64,000 nt of DNA from Geobacter sp. (GCA_003490025.1 DNJC01000032.1:126278-190277); one strand, 5' to 3'. Counted from the first letter of the stretch, positions 36,508-45,990 are shown. Notes: generated by a model not told the origin, from the letters alone. Made by a program: numbers and translations.

Positions 36508-37884
36508 CTAGGGCACGGGCACAAGGTGCGGCGTAAGGGCGGAGAAGACTCCCCTGTGGACCTCCCAGCCCCTCAGGACGTCATCTTCATCAGATCCCGC
36601 GCCAGGAAATGCGGGAGTAGCAGGAGGTAACCCCTCGACCAGCTCCCGGTCGCCGCGGCGCCCTACCACGAAGCATGCGTGACGGTGCCGGGTGCACATG
36701 ACGCAAAGGCGCCCTGCTTCCAGGTGGAAGCTATCCGGCTCGTCCAGGCCCGCCAAAGGGTGCCAGAAGACCACTACGTCGAACTCAAGCCCCTGGAGCT
36801 TGTTCGCGGTATTTACGACCACCCCGGGAAGGCCAACCTGGTTCAGCATGCCGCGGACCATGCCTTTCTGGTCGTTATGGGAAACGATTACGGCCACCCT
36901 CTCAGGGACCAGAGGGGTCCCCGAGAGGTGGCGCTCGCAGGTAAGCTGACAGGTCCGGTGCAGCAGCCGTGCGATCAAATCGGTGATGAGCCTTCCGGTA
37001 TCCGGGTCCAGCATTAAGGTCTGAACGGCCGGCTGCTCAAGATAGGCCCAGCCCGCCTGTGCGCCTAGGGCAAGGGCCTTGTCGAGAGCTATGTCCCGAG
37101 CGCTGACCGACGTGGCCTGCCCAAGCGTCATCGCCCTCACGCCGTCGGCTACTGCCGCCTCGAAAAGGTGATCGACCGGGTAGAAATTCCTGGCAATCAA
37201 GGCTCCGCGCCCGTCTAGCCGCCGCGTAATCGGGAACCTATGCAGTGGGGTGGACGGATGGTTCATCCTGAGCACACCCACGGCGGTTTGCAGGGGATCT
37301 TCAGCAAGCCCTTTCCATTGCCGACCGGCCTCTACCGTGCTAAAGGGGAGAATCTGACCGCTGTCGCCAACACAGAGGTGCCGCGGGGCAATGCCCGCTG
37401 CGGCGAAGTAGCTTGCAGAAGTGGCTTGGAAGCTTTCATCGATTATGAGGGCGTCGAAGTGCCCAAGGGCCGGTATGGAGCCGTTTCGCGGATGGATAGC
37501 CGATGCTAGTTTATGGATGGTGCCGACCAGCACAGCCTCGCCTGACGCCTGATGCGCCGGCGAAACGATACGGACGTTCGGGAGCTGGACCCAGGCGGGA
37601 GGGACGATGTCAGTTGCATGGATGTACACCACCTGTCCCGGATCGTTGTCGGCAATGGAGCGCACCAAGCTGAAGACCTGCTCGTTGGTGGGCGCGGCAA
37701 CTGCCACCCGGATGCCGAGTTTGCGGCACTTCTGTACGGTATCCGTCACGAAATGGCTCTTGCCCGCGCCAGCGACGGCAGACACGACAACCGCCCCATT
37801 GCCCGCAATGTTGAAAAAATCCTGCTGGGCATCCAGGGCGACCTTGTCGGCCGCTGCGATTATACCCTGGTTGAACATGGTCAT
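36508..37884 (-). CDS. SF1 helicase, UvrD/RecD-like
   Basis: 458-residue ATPase, last gene of a four-gene operon. Walker A is AGAGKSHF near residue 40, Walker B LIIDES near 148, then GDSGQILPF, motif V-like NTANKLQGLEFDVVVFW and motif VI-like CVMCTRHRHACFV. It is shorter than UvrD and lacks its large inserted subdomains, so it looks like a stripped SF1 motor. Its start overlaps the stop of the upstream gene by 4 bases. With the nuclease gene in the same operon it suggests coupled unwinding and cutting of DNA. Confidence 0.82.
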   Translation of the reverse strand: MTMFNQGIIAAADKVALDAQQDFFNIAGNGAVVVSAVAGAGKSHFVTDTVQKCRKLGIRVAVAAPTNEQVFSLVRSIADNDPGQVVYIHATDIVPPAWVQLPNVRIVSPAHQASGEAVLVGTIHKLASAIHPRNGSIPALGHFDALIIDESFQATSASYFAAAGIAPRHLCVGDSGQILPFSTVEAGRQWKGLAEDPLQTAVGVLRMNHPSTPLHRFPITRRLDGRGALIARNFYPVDHLFEAAVADGVRAMTLGQATSVSARDIALDKALALGAQAGWAYLEQPAVQTLMLDPDTGRLITDLIARLLHRTCQLTCERHLSGTPLVPERVAVIVSHNDQKGMVRGMLNQVGLPGVVVNTANKLQGLEFDVVVFWHPLAGLDEPDSFHLEAGRLCVMCTRHRHACFVVGRRGDRELVEGLPPATPAFPGAGSDEDDVLRGWEVHRGVFSALTPHLVPVP

Positions 37885-39359
37885 GCCGCCTCCTCTGTAG
37901 AGTCGTTATACTCAAGATCAGTGGTTTCCGGCGGCGCAGCAGGCTGGTGGGTCCAGGGGGCCTGCGAAGGCAGGTGTAACTCGTAGCCAGGGCGCGTGTT
38001 GAACTGCGAGAAGCAGGCACGAACACCGATAGCGGGAAGCCCTGCCTTCTGGGCCCGGTTGGTCTGCAGAATGAGGGTGACCTCGGACCCGCCACCAGAT
38101 GGCGTTACTTCAGCCACCAGCCACTCCTTCTCACCTGAGGCCGATGTCCACCAAAGCTCGGTCCCTCCGGGCATCTGGCAGGGGACTTCGGTACGGATCG
38201 TAACGCTGGGACGCTTGCAATTGCGGCCGCCGACGACCTCAGTGCGGAAGGGGTTGCAATTGAGCACAATCCCCGCCAGCGCCTTCCCGGTGAGCAGATG
38301 GGGCAGCATGCGCAACGGATCGTCGATGGCCTCCTCGGCGGCGACCAGCGTGTTGCTGGATTCCAGCTCGTTTAAGCGCACCGCTGCACCATAGGGAGTC
38401 AGGCGTGCCTTCCGGCGCCCGTCTGCGGGACCCATCATCCAGTCGAGGTGCTCCGCATACTTGAGACGGTCCTCACCAACCCGCCGGGCGACAAACCCAG
38501 CTTCAGGCTTATGCCGCTCCCGGTTGATTACCTTCCAGATCAGGCTCCAGGTCTCCTCCACCATGTCCCCGTACAGATCAAACAGCGGCGCGGCAAGGTT
38601 CTTCACGAGCGCAGGATCTGTGCTGCCGGCTCGCGCCTTGTTGAAATCCTGCATCAAGGCATGAACCTGTTCGCCGTCCTTGGGCTTGGGGACCGGACCA
38701 ACAGGGTGATCTTCTGCAAGCTCCGCGGCATGGAAGCCGTGGATGCCGGACGGCGGGGCGACCCAGGCGTCCATCGCGGTCAGTGACTGCACCTCAAGTG
38801 CGCTCATGGCTGTGGCGTAGTGCGATCCAAGCAGCCCCGCGACCGACAGGATCAGCTGCTGGCCCGGTAGGTGGGCATGGTTCGCAATCCACATGAAGTG
38901 GCGGCCCAGACGCGGCAGCAGCGGATCTGCTGCAAACTGCCCGGTGGTGGACAGATAGGCGAGGCGGCGCCCGAGACGCCCAATGAGGCGTATGGTCTCG
39001 TCATTGGCCACGACAATCTGGGGCAAGGCCAACGGAACCGCCAGCACCTTACCCTTGTATTCGCGATATTCGCAGGGCCCGGCGGCGTAGGCTTCGAAAG
39101 CAGGGCAGAAATTCTTGGCAAACTCCAGGAGTGCAGCAAACAGCAGGTCGCGTTGCAGGGGGTATCCTGGCACGTAGAGCTGGAAGCCGGAGGATTCTCT
39201 GCCAAAGGCAAGCGCGCCGGGGCTGTAGGGCTCAGCGCCGAGTTGCCAGGCGACAATGCACAAGGGATCATCGGCAATGGCGCGGTGGCGGTACAGGGCA
39301 GTCGACTGGGCCTTCCCTTCCTGGTGGGCCCGCGCCGCCAACAGAGCCTGCAAGCTCAT
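37881..39359 (-). CDS. Unknown 492-residue protein of the helicase-nuclease operon
   Basis: I do not recognise the family. It is soluble, with no signal peptide or membrane helix, mixed alpha/beta in look, and has no obvious catalytic motif. It is coupled to both neighbours by 4-base overlaps, which implies that its product acts with the nuclease and the helicase, probably at a fixed ratio. The C-terminus is acidic (TTDLEYNDSTEEAA). Confidence 0.7.
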   Translation of the reverse strand: MSLQALLAARAHQEGKAQSTALYRHRAIADDPLCIVAWQLGAEPYSPGALAFGRESSGFQLYVPGYPLQRDLLFAALLEFAKNFCPAFEAYAAGPCEYREYKGKVLAVPLALPQIVVANDETIRLIGRLGRRLAYLSTTGQFAADPLLPRLGRHFMWIANHAHLPGQQLILSVAGLLGSHYATAMSALEVQSLTAMDAWVAPPSGIHGFHAAELAEDHPVGPVPKPKDGEQVHALMQDFNKARAGSTDPALVKNLAAPLFDLYGDMVEETWSLIWKVINRERHKPEAGFVARRVGEDRLKYAEHLDWMMGPADGRRKARLTPYGAAVRLNELESSNTLVAAEEAIDDPLRMLPHLLTGKALAGIVLNCNPFRTEVVGGRNCKRPSVTIRTEVPCQMPGGTELWWTSASGEKEWLVAEVTPSGGGSEVTLILQTNRAQKAGLPAIGVRACFSQFNTRPGYELHLPSQAPWTHQPAAPPETTDLEYNDSTEEAA

Positions 39360-40480
39360 AACTCCCCCTTGGCCAGCACCTGCTCATAGATAGCATTTGC
39401 ACGCATCAGAGCAGCTGCGGAGTATGCCTCAGAGGCAGCAGCCGGTACACCGGCCGCCAGATCAGCAGCCCGGTCCAGCGTCCTCACTCCAGGCAGGTAT
39501 CGGGCTACCGCACTTCCGCTGAGAGTGACAAGCCCCAGATCATGGGCCCGCCCCCGGCAGAGCCGGGCCATTCCGCAGTCTTGCAGACAATCGGGCCGGT
39601 AGTTGGTGCCCACCTTGTCCATCATGGCTTCAAGCGTCTCGAGCCGCTCCTGCGGATCCCCCCCTTCTCCCGGGAACTGGCATCCGCAGGAGGTCTTGAC
39701 GATGTCGTCACCTTTGGGGGCCGAATCCAGCAGCCTCGACGCACGCCGTACCCGGTCCGCCAGTCCCTGGATAAGCAGTGTGGGGCGCAAACCGGTGCTT
39801 TCCGGCAGGATGATGAATCCCTGATTGGATACGGCCTCGGGCGACAAGCCGAGATCGATCAGCGTCATACGGCAGAGTAAAATGTACCAAGCCGCCTGGT
39901 CGCACGCGGCACCAAGCTTGTCGCCATCGCACTGGCCATCGGTGATAGGGAAGGACTTGATTTCGGCCGCATGTATCTGGCCTCCGGTTGCGGCGGCCAG
40001 GCCATCGGCTTCGAAATAGGCCCTTTTTCCCGCGATGGTGCAGACCAGGACCGCGCCGTCGATGATATTGGGGGCGTCAGGAGCCTTATTGATGATTTTC
40101 TTCAGCAACTGCCTGGTTTCTGCTGCCCGCAGCCGCAGCCCCTCCTCATTCGGCAGGGCCCCGTCGCGCAGGTTGCGAATCCGGACATCCGCCAACGGAA
40201 AGTCGGCATGCTCACGCAGCAGCTGGATCAAACCGGCATACCCCTTATCCTTCACGCGGCATTCGAACATCTGACCACGCTGGAATGCCTGGGGGTCCTG
40301 GCCAACTTCGACGGCGAAATAGGTGCCGTCACAGAGGTGGTCAAGATCAGTGCGGGCAGCAAGGGCCAGTCTGGCAAGGCTGCAGTCGGTGTGAGCCATG
40401 GCCGCCGCGAGCACGCGGACGGTGGGTCTCTTCTCCGCTGCATCTCCGCGCACCAGCGCAATTTGTTCATCAGTGGTCAT
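39356..40480 (-). CDS. Cas4/RecB-like PD-(D/E)XK nuclease with probable Fe-S cluster
   Basis: About 374 residues. The nuclease motifs appear as FEADG (Asp) and AAEIKSFP (ExK). A Cys in FECRVKDKGY near the N-terminal side and CLQDCGMARLC near the C-terminus (plus CGC) resemble the four-Cys Fe-S site of Cas4/AddB-type nucleases. The frame runs to 40573; the ATG at 40480 has GGAGG upstream. It overlaps the next gene by ATGA. There is no CRISPR array or cas1/cas2 in the window. The nuclease call is from motifs only. Confidence 0.65.
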   Translation of the reverse strand: MTTDEQIALVRGDAAEKRPTVRVLAAAMAHTDCSLARLALAARTDLDHLCDGTYFAVEVGQDPQAFQRGQMFECRVKDKGYAGLIQLLREHADFPLADVRIRNLRDGALPNEEGLRLRAAETRQLLKKIINKAPDAPNIIDGAVLVCTIAGKRAYFEADGLAAATGGQIHAAEIKSFPITDGQCDGDKLGAACDQAAWYILLCRMTLIDLGLSPEAVSNQGFIILPESTGLRPTLLIQGLADRVRRASRLLDSAPKGDDIVKTSCGCQFPGEGGDPQERLETLEAMMDKVGTNYRPDCLQDCGMARLCRGRAHDLGLVTLSGSAVARYLPGVRTLDRAADLAAGVPAAASEAYSAAALMRANAIYEQVLAKGEL

Positions 40481-40496
40481 GAAGGAACCTCCATAC

Positions 40497-41282
40497 CTAG
40501 GTCGCAATTCTTGCGACGTGCGGGGGCGAACTGCCCCAGACCAGCTGTTCCTCATCAAGGGTACGGGTGGCACGATCCGCTTCGCTCTGCCGCCACTTCT
40601 GGTCTTCGCCCCGTATCAGTTCAAGTTCCGCGTGTACCGCGTTACGGGCACGCACTGCATCCACCGCCGCCTGCGGCTGCCACGGGTTTGCCAGGGCATC
40701 CGGGACCGAGCGCACGAACTCGACCAGCAAGGTGCACATGCGATCCTCCGCCGCAGCATCTAATGAGGATTCAAGCTGGTCGATCAGATGCAGACAGACC
40801 GTTAGATGGTCGGTCCTCGGGCTCAGCGGCCCAACGATCCGCTGTGGAAGGGGCCAATGGGAGAGCGCAAAGGTTCCCCGCCCCGCAACAAACCAGGGGC
40901 CTTCAAGTGCCGGCACCAAGTAACTATCACGCCGCGAACCGGAGGTCCATGAGCGGTACTCATCTCTGCGAATCGAGGCGATGGCCCGCACATCAAAGGA
41001 TTCTCCACTGCGAGCCTGGCTGTAGGCCGCGATCAGCTTCGGGGAGCAGGGAACATTCAGCTCGGTGAGCACACGGATGGCACGCTCCCTCATGCTGAGG
41101 TTCTTGTTGACTGCTGGACGCTGCACACGCTGCTGCCCAAGTCTACGCGCCCTTTGCCAGGCGTTGTCCGCCGCCTGTTGAAGACGTGTTGCTGCATCCA
41201 TGTCGCCGCGGTTAATAGCTTCGGCGGTCTCCGCTGCCAATCGGGCAGCATCCAGCATTATCTGAGCAAGTTTATTGTCCAT
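40497..41282 (-). CDS. Winged-helix-like protein, first gene of the helicase-nuclease operon
   Basis: About 261 residues. An N-terminal helical part rich in Ala/Glu/Gln (about 1-45) precedes a segment that looks like a winged helix (RERAIRVLTELNVPCSPKLI, then DVRAIASIRRDEYRSW, about 64-112). The rest is unknown. The ATG at 41282 is the most likely start, although no clear ribosome binding site precedes it and the possible promoter would give a leaderless message. As a DNA-binding-like first gene it may be the operon regulator or a targeting subunit. Confidence 0.65.
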   Translation of the reverse strand: MDNKLAQIMLDAARLAAETAEAINRGDMDAATRLQQAADNAWQRARRLGQQRVQRPAVNKNLSMRERAIRVLTELNVPCSPKLIAAYSQARSGESFDVRAIASIRRDEYRSWTSGSRRDSYLVPALEGPWFVAGRGTFALSHWPLPQRIVGPLSPRTDHLTVCLHLIDQLESSLDAAAEDRMCTLLVEFVRSVPDALANPWQPQAAVDAVRARNAVHAELELIRGEDQKWRQSEADRATRTLDEEQLVWGSSPPHVARIAT

Positions 41283-41289
41283 GGAAACT

Positions 41290-41317
41290 AGCATACCAGA
41301 CTTTTTCCAGATTACAA
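41290..41317 (-). promoter_or_regulatory. Possible promoter of the helicase-nuclease operon
   Basis: On the minus strand TTGTAA (41317-41312), 16-base spacer, TATGCT (41295-41290). The start site would fall within a few bases of the ATG at 41282, so the message may be leaderless. The spacer contains one of the TTTTTCCAGA repeats. Confidence 0.4.
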
Positions 41318-41351
41318 GATGTTTTTCCAGACAAAAAAGAATTTTTCCAGA
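41302..41351. repeat. Three 10-bp repeats at exact 20-bp spacing
   Basis: TTTTTCCAGA occurs at 41302-41311, 41322-41331 and 41342-41351, so starts are exactly 20 bp apart (two helical turns). They overlap the likely promoter of the four-gene operon. This is the layout of an operator array for a protein that binds one face of the DNA. Confidence 0.8.
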
Positions 41352-41499
41352 GTCACCTCCAGGGGCGACGATAGTGCCCCAAGCTTTGCAGTTCAGGGGG
41401 GTACATTCGAGTAAGGCCCGCCGATACCTCATGCTGTAGACGCAATAAAGCCTCCGCTAACCATTTGTGGTCAGCGGAGGCCTTGATTATGCGCGTAAA

Positions 41500-42378
41500 T
41501 TACGTCAACAGGCTGGTGTAGGCTCGAAGAACCTCCGTGCGGCCATGTCCAACGTGTTCAACTAACTCAGCTATCAGTTGAGGTCGTTCTTCTTCAGGCT
41601 GCTTAAGGATTTCCTGACATCGTTCGACGATCCATTGCCGCCGCAGGGCGTGCATGTTCGCATTGCTGCTTCTAGTTGCACCTGCTGCAGCTAGCTGGTT
41701 TTGAAGGCGCTTTAGGCCCTTTTGCAGGCTCAGGTCCTCGTCAATCAGTTTTCCGCCATGGCTGGCACGATACGAAGTGTTATGTGCAAGCACTTCTCGT
41801 TGTTCGGCCGAGGTGATCGGGACCTCGCGGGGGCGGCCGCCCTTCGCGCCCTGCACAACCAGATATTCTTTGCCGTCTCGTTCTACGGTATGACAGCTTA
41901 GGAGGGTTTCCTTCTGACGCAGGCCAAAGAGCTTTGCCATGTCGAAGGCAATTTGATGATTCGCACTCAGCCGGGAGCGAACCGCTTGAATCGTTGCCGG
42001 GTCAATTTGTCTGTCTGCATGTTTTGTTCGATTTCCAAGGTCGCGTGCGCAGCCGAGCTCCTTGTTGGTTGGGACAATGTCGGGTTTGCCCATCATTCTA
42101 CAGAGATGCCTCATTGCTGTCGCATGATTGGCCATCCTTCCCGCCGACATCCCTGTAGCCCTGAGTTCAGCAAAATAGCGCTGAACGTGCCCTGGCTTCA
42201 AATGCTTAATGCTGTTCAGCCCGTACTTCTTCATGGTCCTACCGATGCGTCCCAGGCAATTGAGTTGGTCTTTGCGCGTCAGTGATGAACCCCGCCGCAA
42301 CTTGCCTACAATGAATCGTGCCTCCCATTCCAGCCGTTCCAATTGTTTGCCAACGATAACCGTTTTTTTGCGTGCCAT
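41500..42378 (-). CDS. Second tyrosine recombinase (integrase_1 type)
   Basis: 292-residue phage-integrase-like protein found on plasmids and ICEs. A core-binding-like N-terminal part (about 20-105) precedes a catalytic domain with Arg in LFGLRQKETLL, HALRRQW, the VGHGR motif and a C-terminal Tyr in RAYTSLL. A GGAGGTG ribosome binding site precedes the ATG. Having two tyrosine recombinases and one serine recombinase suggests the island is built from several elements. Confidence 0.82.
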   Translation of the reverse strand: MARKKTVIVGKQLERLEWEARFIVGKLRRGSSLTRKDQLNCLGRIGRTMKKYGLNSIKHLKPGHVQRYFAELRATGMSAGRMANHATAMRHLCRMMGKPDIVPTNKELGCARDLGNRTKHADRQIDPATIQAVRSRLSANHQIAFDMAKLFGLRQKETLLSCHTVERDGKEYLVVQGAKGGRPREVPITSAEQREVLAHNTSYRASHGGKLIDEDLSLQKGLKRLQNQLAAAGATRSSNANMHALRRQWIVERCQEILKQPEEERPQLIAELVEHVGHGRTEVLRAYTSLLT

Positions 42379-42958
42379 TTAGCACCTCCCCGGGCCAGTT
42401 GCCCTGGATCAACCGCCGAGAGCGGTTCACCCAGAGCTACTGCAGCGCGAAGGTATAGGGTAAGTGTATGAGGTCGTGCCGATCTTCATCTGATCGGCAG
42501 TGCAAAAGGGGACGAATCCCGCCACCAATGGTGGTTTTCATTCTGCGTCCAAACGTTTAGTCCAGATGCTGCTGTGAGCAGCATGCTGGCACCCCAGATG
42601 GGGCCGTCTGGTGACCTGGAAACATGCGCTTTTGTCGCATGTTCGTGCTGTTACCGTGGAGGTGTTAGTGTTGGCAATCTCGGTGTTGTCGCGACACTGC
42701 CGCGAAGCGGTGCATTCGTCCGCCAGCCTGGCAGGTAGGTTTACATGAGGTGCAGATCAGGCCCGTCTCTCTCTGGTTTTCCAGATAGAGACGGGCAAAT
42801 GAACTCATACGGTGGCAACTGATGCCGGGAGGATTAACCTCCCGGTCAGTAACTGGGACAATGTACTGCCGTTGGTGCCGTGCCGTGGCGCATCCTTTTG
42901 TCGGTCGGGTTCACGTGTCACAACGCAGGTAAAAGTTTCTCAATGGCGCTCGCGGCAT
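42379..42958. other. Hairpin-rich noncoding block
   Basis: No gene is seen in 580 bases. Four hairpins are visible: 42411-42427 (AACCGC/GCGGTT), 42477-42499 (TGCCGATC/GATCGGCA), 42761-42796 (16-bp stem with one mismatch and a TTTT loop) and 42825-42845 (CCGGGAGG/CCTCCCGG). It could hold a structured RNA, an origin or recombination sites. Confidence 0.6.
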
Positions 42959-43444
42959 TCACAACAACCCCTTTTCCACAAAGCTCAGGTACGTGTCACC
43001 GATAACGATGTGGTCCAGGACCTTAATTCCCAGAAGCTCCCCGCTTTCCTGGAGCCGCCTGGCGATGGACAAATCCTCCGGGCTGGGTGTCGGGTCGCCC
43101 GACGGGTGGTTGTGCAGGAGCAGGATCGCCGCAGCGTTTGATAAAAGCGCAGTTTTGAAGACCTCCCGTGGGTGCACGATGGCTTGGTTCAGCGAACCGA
43201 CTGACACTCTGTCGAAACAGGCGATCCGGTTTTTCCCGTCGAGGTGAAGGACCACGAAGTGCTCCTTGGTTTCCCGGGCCAGCTCGCGGAAAATCTCGAA
43301 GACTTGGTTGGGCGTGGTGAAGCGCAGCGACGCCCAGGTGGGCGCGTCGTCTCGGACAACCTCTCTGCTGTAGCGGGCCTCAATCGATTTCAGAACAATA
43401 CGTTTGATGGGGGTTGCAGTGCATTGGTCGGTGGTCATGTCCAC
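42959..43444 (-). CDS. RadC-like JAB/MPN domain protein
   Basis: 161-residue RadC-family protein of the kind carried by plasmids and islands. It has the JAMM-type zinc motif LHNHPSGDPTPSPED and the family ending VLDHIVIGDTYLSFVEKGLL. It lacks the helix-hairpin-helix N-terminus of longer RadC proteins. The role is uncertain despite the old DNA-repair name. Confidence 0.88.
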   Translation of the reverse strand: MDMTTDQCTATPIKRIVLKSIEARYSREVVRDDAPTWASLRFTTPNQVFEIFRELARETKEHFVVLHLDGKNRIACFDRVSVGSLNQAIVHPREVFKTALLSNAAAILLLHNHPSGDPTPSPEDLSIARRLQESGELLGIKVLDHIVIGDTYLSFVEKGLL

Positions 43445-43523
43445 TCCTCCTTAATTGTCGGGGCGGACTGGCCCCTTGGGCAGTACGCCCCCATGGGGTT
43501 GATGGTCGATGGTCGAAGATGGA

Positions 43524-43904
43524 CTAGTCTTCCTCCGGTAGCATGACAGTGATGACCGGCTCCATTTTGTCGCCGGGATGGCACACCGCCTTTAGCCGGT
43601 GGACTTTGCTTCTTCTTGCGTCAGGTATAATGACATCGAAAAAAACGGTCTGTTCATCAGGTCGTGCGACCATGTAGTTCTGCGACATGTACAGGATGTC
43701 CCAGACGATGCCTGCCGGGGTAGCGCCAGTGTCAGCTGCCACGCCATGTTCAATGAGTGACCAGACAGCTGCCGTGCAGCCGACTGGAAACCGATACATG
43801 CCGCATTGTTCTGGGTAACGTTCAGATAGGTCGATCAGAACGCCGTCGTTGATGGCGTCGGCGCGGGTGTAGCTGTAGACGATGTGGCCAAAAAGGTCAT
43901 TCAT
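43524..43904 (-). CDS. DUF6573-like plasmid/island protein
   Basis: 126-residue protein beginning MNDLFGHIVYSYTRADAIND, the usual start of DUF6573 proteins found with RadC genes on plasmids and islands. The frame runs to 44186, but the ATG at 43904 has AAGGAG upstream and starts the conserved part. Function unknown. Confidence 0.75.
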   Translation of the reverse strand: MNDLFGHIVYSYTRADAINDGVLIDLSERYPEQCGMYRFPVGCTAAVWSLIEHGVAADTGATPAGIVWDILYMSQNYMVARPDEQTVFFDVIIPDARRSKVHRLKAVCHPGDKMEPVITVMLPEED

Positions 43905-44370
43905 GGTGTACTCCTTCTGTGTTGTTGGGTTGAGCGCGCAAGCCTGCCGGCCAGAAGCGATACTGGGGAATGCGGAAAATGATAGAGTGGGTAAGCTGCT
44001 GGAGTGGCATGGGCGGGCTAAATGAGATAAGGGATATTGCTGGTGACTGGGCATCACGACGGCGTAACGGGTCAGGATGTCTTTCGGAGGATTTCGGGCA
44101 AGGCTTCGCCCATGTGTGCTGCGGATGCGCCGTTTGGTGGCGCATTTGAAAGGGCTCCCAATGGGAGTAGAAAGTGGCCTACCCATAGCATGACGGGCAG
44201 GGCTGTCAATAGATTTATAATGGGATCGGCAAGTGAACCAGCATTATCGAGCCTGGGTTTGACAGACATTATCCAGATGCTGTAACTGCCTGAACACAAG
44301 TTTTCTTGTGTTATTCCATTCCAATTTTTGCTATACCGGGTCATTCGTCAAAACATGAAAAAGGAAACGC
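43905..44370. other. Intergenic region before the type I restriction-modification operon
   Basis: No credible gene is seen. A perfect hairpin (ACACAAG-TTTT-CTTGTGT, 44294-44311) and an extended -10-like TGCTATACC (44329-44337) lie before hsdM and may form its promoter and control site. Confidence 0.45.
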
Positions 44371-45990
44371 ATGATCTGGATAGCCACCTCCGAAAAAGAC
44401 ACTGCCACCACAACCCTGGAAAAGCGCCTGTGGGATGCTGCTGACCAGTTCCGCGCCAATTCCGGCCTCAAGGCGCAGGAATACTCAGGCCCGATCCTCG
44501 GTCTCATTTTCCTGCGCTTTGCCGAGGTACGCTTTGCTGTCCAGCGTGGCAAGCTAGAAGCTGCCGGCGCATCATCACGGCGCGGCAGCAGGGTCGATGA
44601 ACCCGCAGCCTACCACGCGGAAGGAATTCTCTTCCTTGGCTCCGAGGCACGTTTCGATTACCTGCTTACCCTGCCCGAGGCGGCCGACATCGGCGCCAAG
44701 GTCAATGCAGCGATGCGCGAGATCGAAAAGCACAACCCGCAGCTTGCCGGCGTGCTGCCGAAGACCTACAACCTCTTCACTAGTACCTTGCTAAAGGAGC
44801 TGTTGAAGAAGGTTTCCGAGATTCCGGCCACGCTGGACTACGACGCCTTCGGCCGCATTTACGAGTATTTCCTCGGCGCCTTCGCCTTAACCGAGGGCCA
44901 GGGCGGCGGCGAGTTCTACACCCCGAGCAGCATCGTCAAGTTACTGGCCGAAGTCATCGAACCCTTCCACGGGCGCATCCTCGATCCCGCCTGCGGCTCC
45001 GGCGGCATGTTCGTGCAGTCGGCGCGCTTCGTCGCCGAGCACCAGAAGAACCCCGCAGCTGAGCTTGCCATCTGTGGCGTCGAAAAGACTGACGAGACCG
45101 GCCGCCTGTGCCGCCTGAACCTCGCCGTGCATGGGCTGGAGGGCGACATTCGCCACGGTGGCAACGTCAACAGCTATTACGACGACCCGCACAGCGCCAC
45201 CGGCCAGTTCGACTTCGTCCTCGCCAACCCCCCTTTCAACGTCAATGCTGTGGACAAGGAACGGCTCAAGGATATGGTCGGCGCCGGTCGCCGCTTCCCC
45301 TTCGGCCTGCCACGAAGTGACAACGCCAACTACCTCTGGATTCAGCTCTTCTACTCGGCGCTCAATGCCACGGGGCGTGCCGGCTTCGTCATGGCCAACT
45401 CGGCGTCGGATGCCCGCTCTACCGAGCAGGAACTCCGTCAGAAGCTGATCGAAGCTCGGGCTGTGGATGTCATGGTCGCCGTAGGCGCCAACATGTTTTA
45501 CACCGTCACACTGCCTTGCACCCTTTGGTTCTTCGATAACGGCAAGGCCAAGACGAAGCGCGCCGACACTGTGCTCTTCATTGACGCCCGCCACATCTAC
45601 CGCCAAGTGGATCGCGCCCATCGCGACTGGACGTCGGCGCAGATCAGCTTCATTGCCAATTTGGTGCGCCTCTATCGCTACGAAGCGCTTGACCTAACGG
45701 TTGGAAATGACGAGACGGAGGCCAAGCTCAAGGAAGTCTTTGGCGGCACACCGGCCTACGCCGATGTGCCCGGCCTGTGCAAGGCGGCGACGATACAAGA
45801 AATCGAAGCCAACGGCTGGTCGCTCAACCCTGGCCGCTACGTCGGCGTCGCGCCAGGCGAAGAGGTCAGCGACGAGGACTTCAAGGAACAGCTCGAAAAC
45901 CTCAATGAGGAACTGGAATCGCTGAACGTCCAGGCGCGGGAACTGGAGCAGACCATCGCCTCAAATGTGGCTGGGATTTTAAGCGCATGA
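44371..45990 (+). CDS. hsdM: Type I restriction-modification methyltransferase HsdM
   Basis: 539-residue N6-adenine DNA methyltransferase. It has the N-terminal HsdM domain (LEKRLWDAADQFRAN), AdoMet motif I DPACGSGGMF (near residue 207), catalytic NPPF (near 286), and a C-terminal coiled coil (DEDFKEQLENLNEELESLN) that binds HsdS. Its stop overlaps the start of hsdS by ATGA. Confidence 0.95.
   Translation: MIWIATSEKDTATTTLEKRLWDAADQFRANSGLKAQEYSGPILGLIFLRFAEVRFAVQRGKLEAAGASSRRGSRVDEPAAYHAEGILFLGSEARFDYLLTLPEAADIGAKVNAAMREIEKHNPQLAGVLPKTYNLFTSTLLKELLKKVSEIPATLDYDAFGRIYEYFLGAFALTEGQGGGEFYTPSSIVKLLAEVIEPFHGRILDPACGSGGMFVQSARFVAEHQKNPAAELAICGVEKTDETGRLCRLNLAVHGLEGDIRHGGNVNSYYDDPHSATGQFDFVLANPPFNVNAVDKERLKDMVGAGRRFPFGLPRSDNANYLWIQLFYSALNATGRAGFVMANSASDARSTEQELRQKLIEARAVDVMVAVGANMFYTVTLPCTLWFFDNGKAKTKRADTVLFIDARHIYRQVDRAHRDWTSAQISFIANLVRLYRYEALDLTVGNDETEAKLKEVFGGTPAYADVPGLCKAATIQEIEANGWSLNPGRYVGVAPGEEVSDEDFKEQLENLNEELESLNVQARELEQTIASNVAGILSA

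Noticed and set aside
39356..40480. Part of a CRISPR-Cas adaptation module (Cas4)
   Set aside because: No cas1, cas2 or array in the window; the neighbours are a helicase and unknown proteins, so the Cas4 likeness is only in fold and Fe-S pattern.
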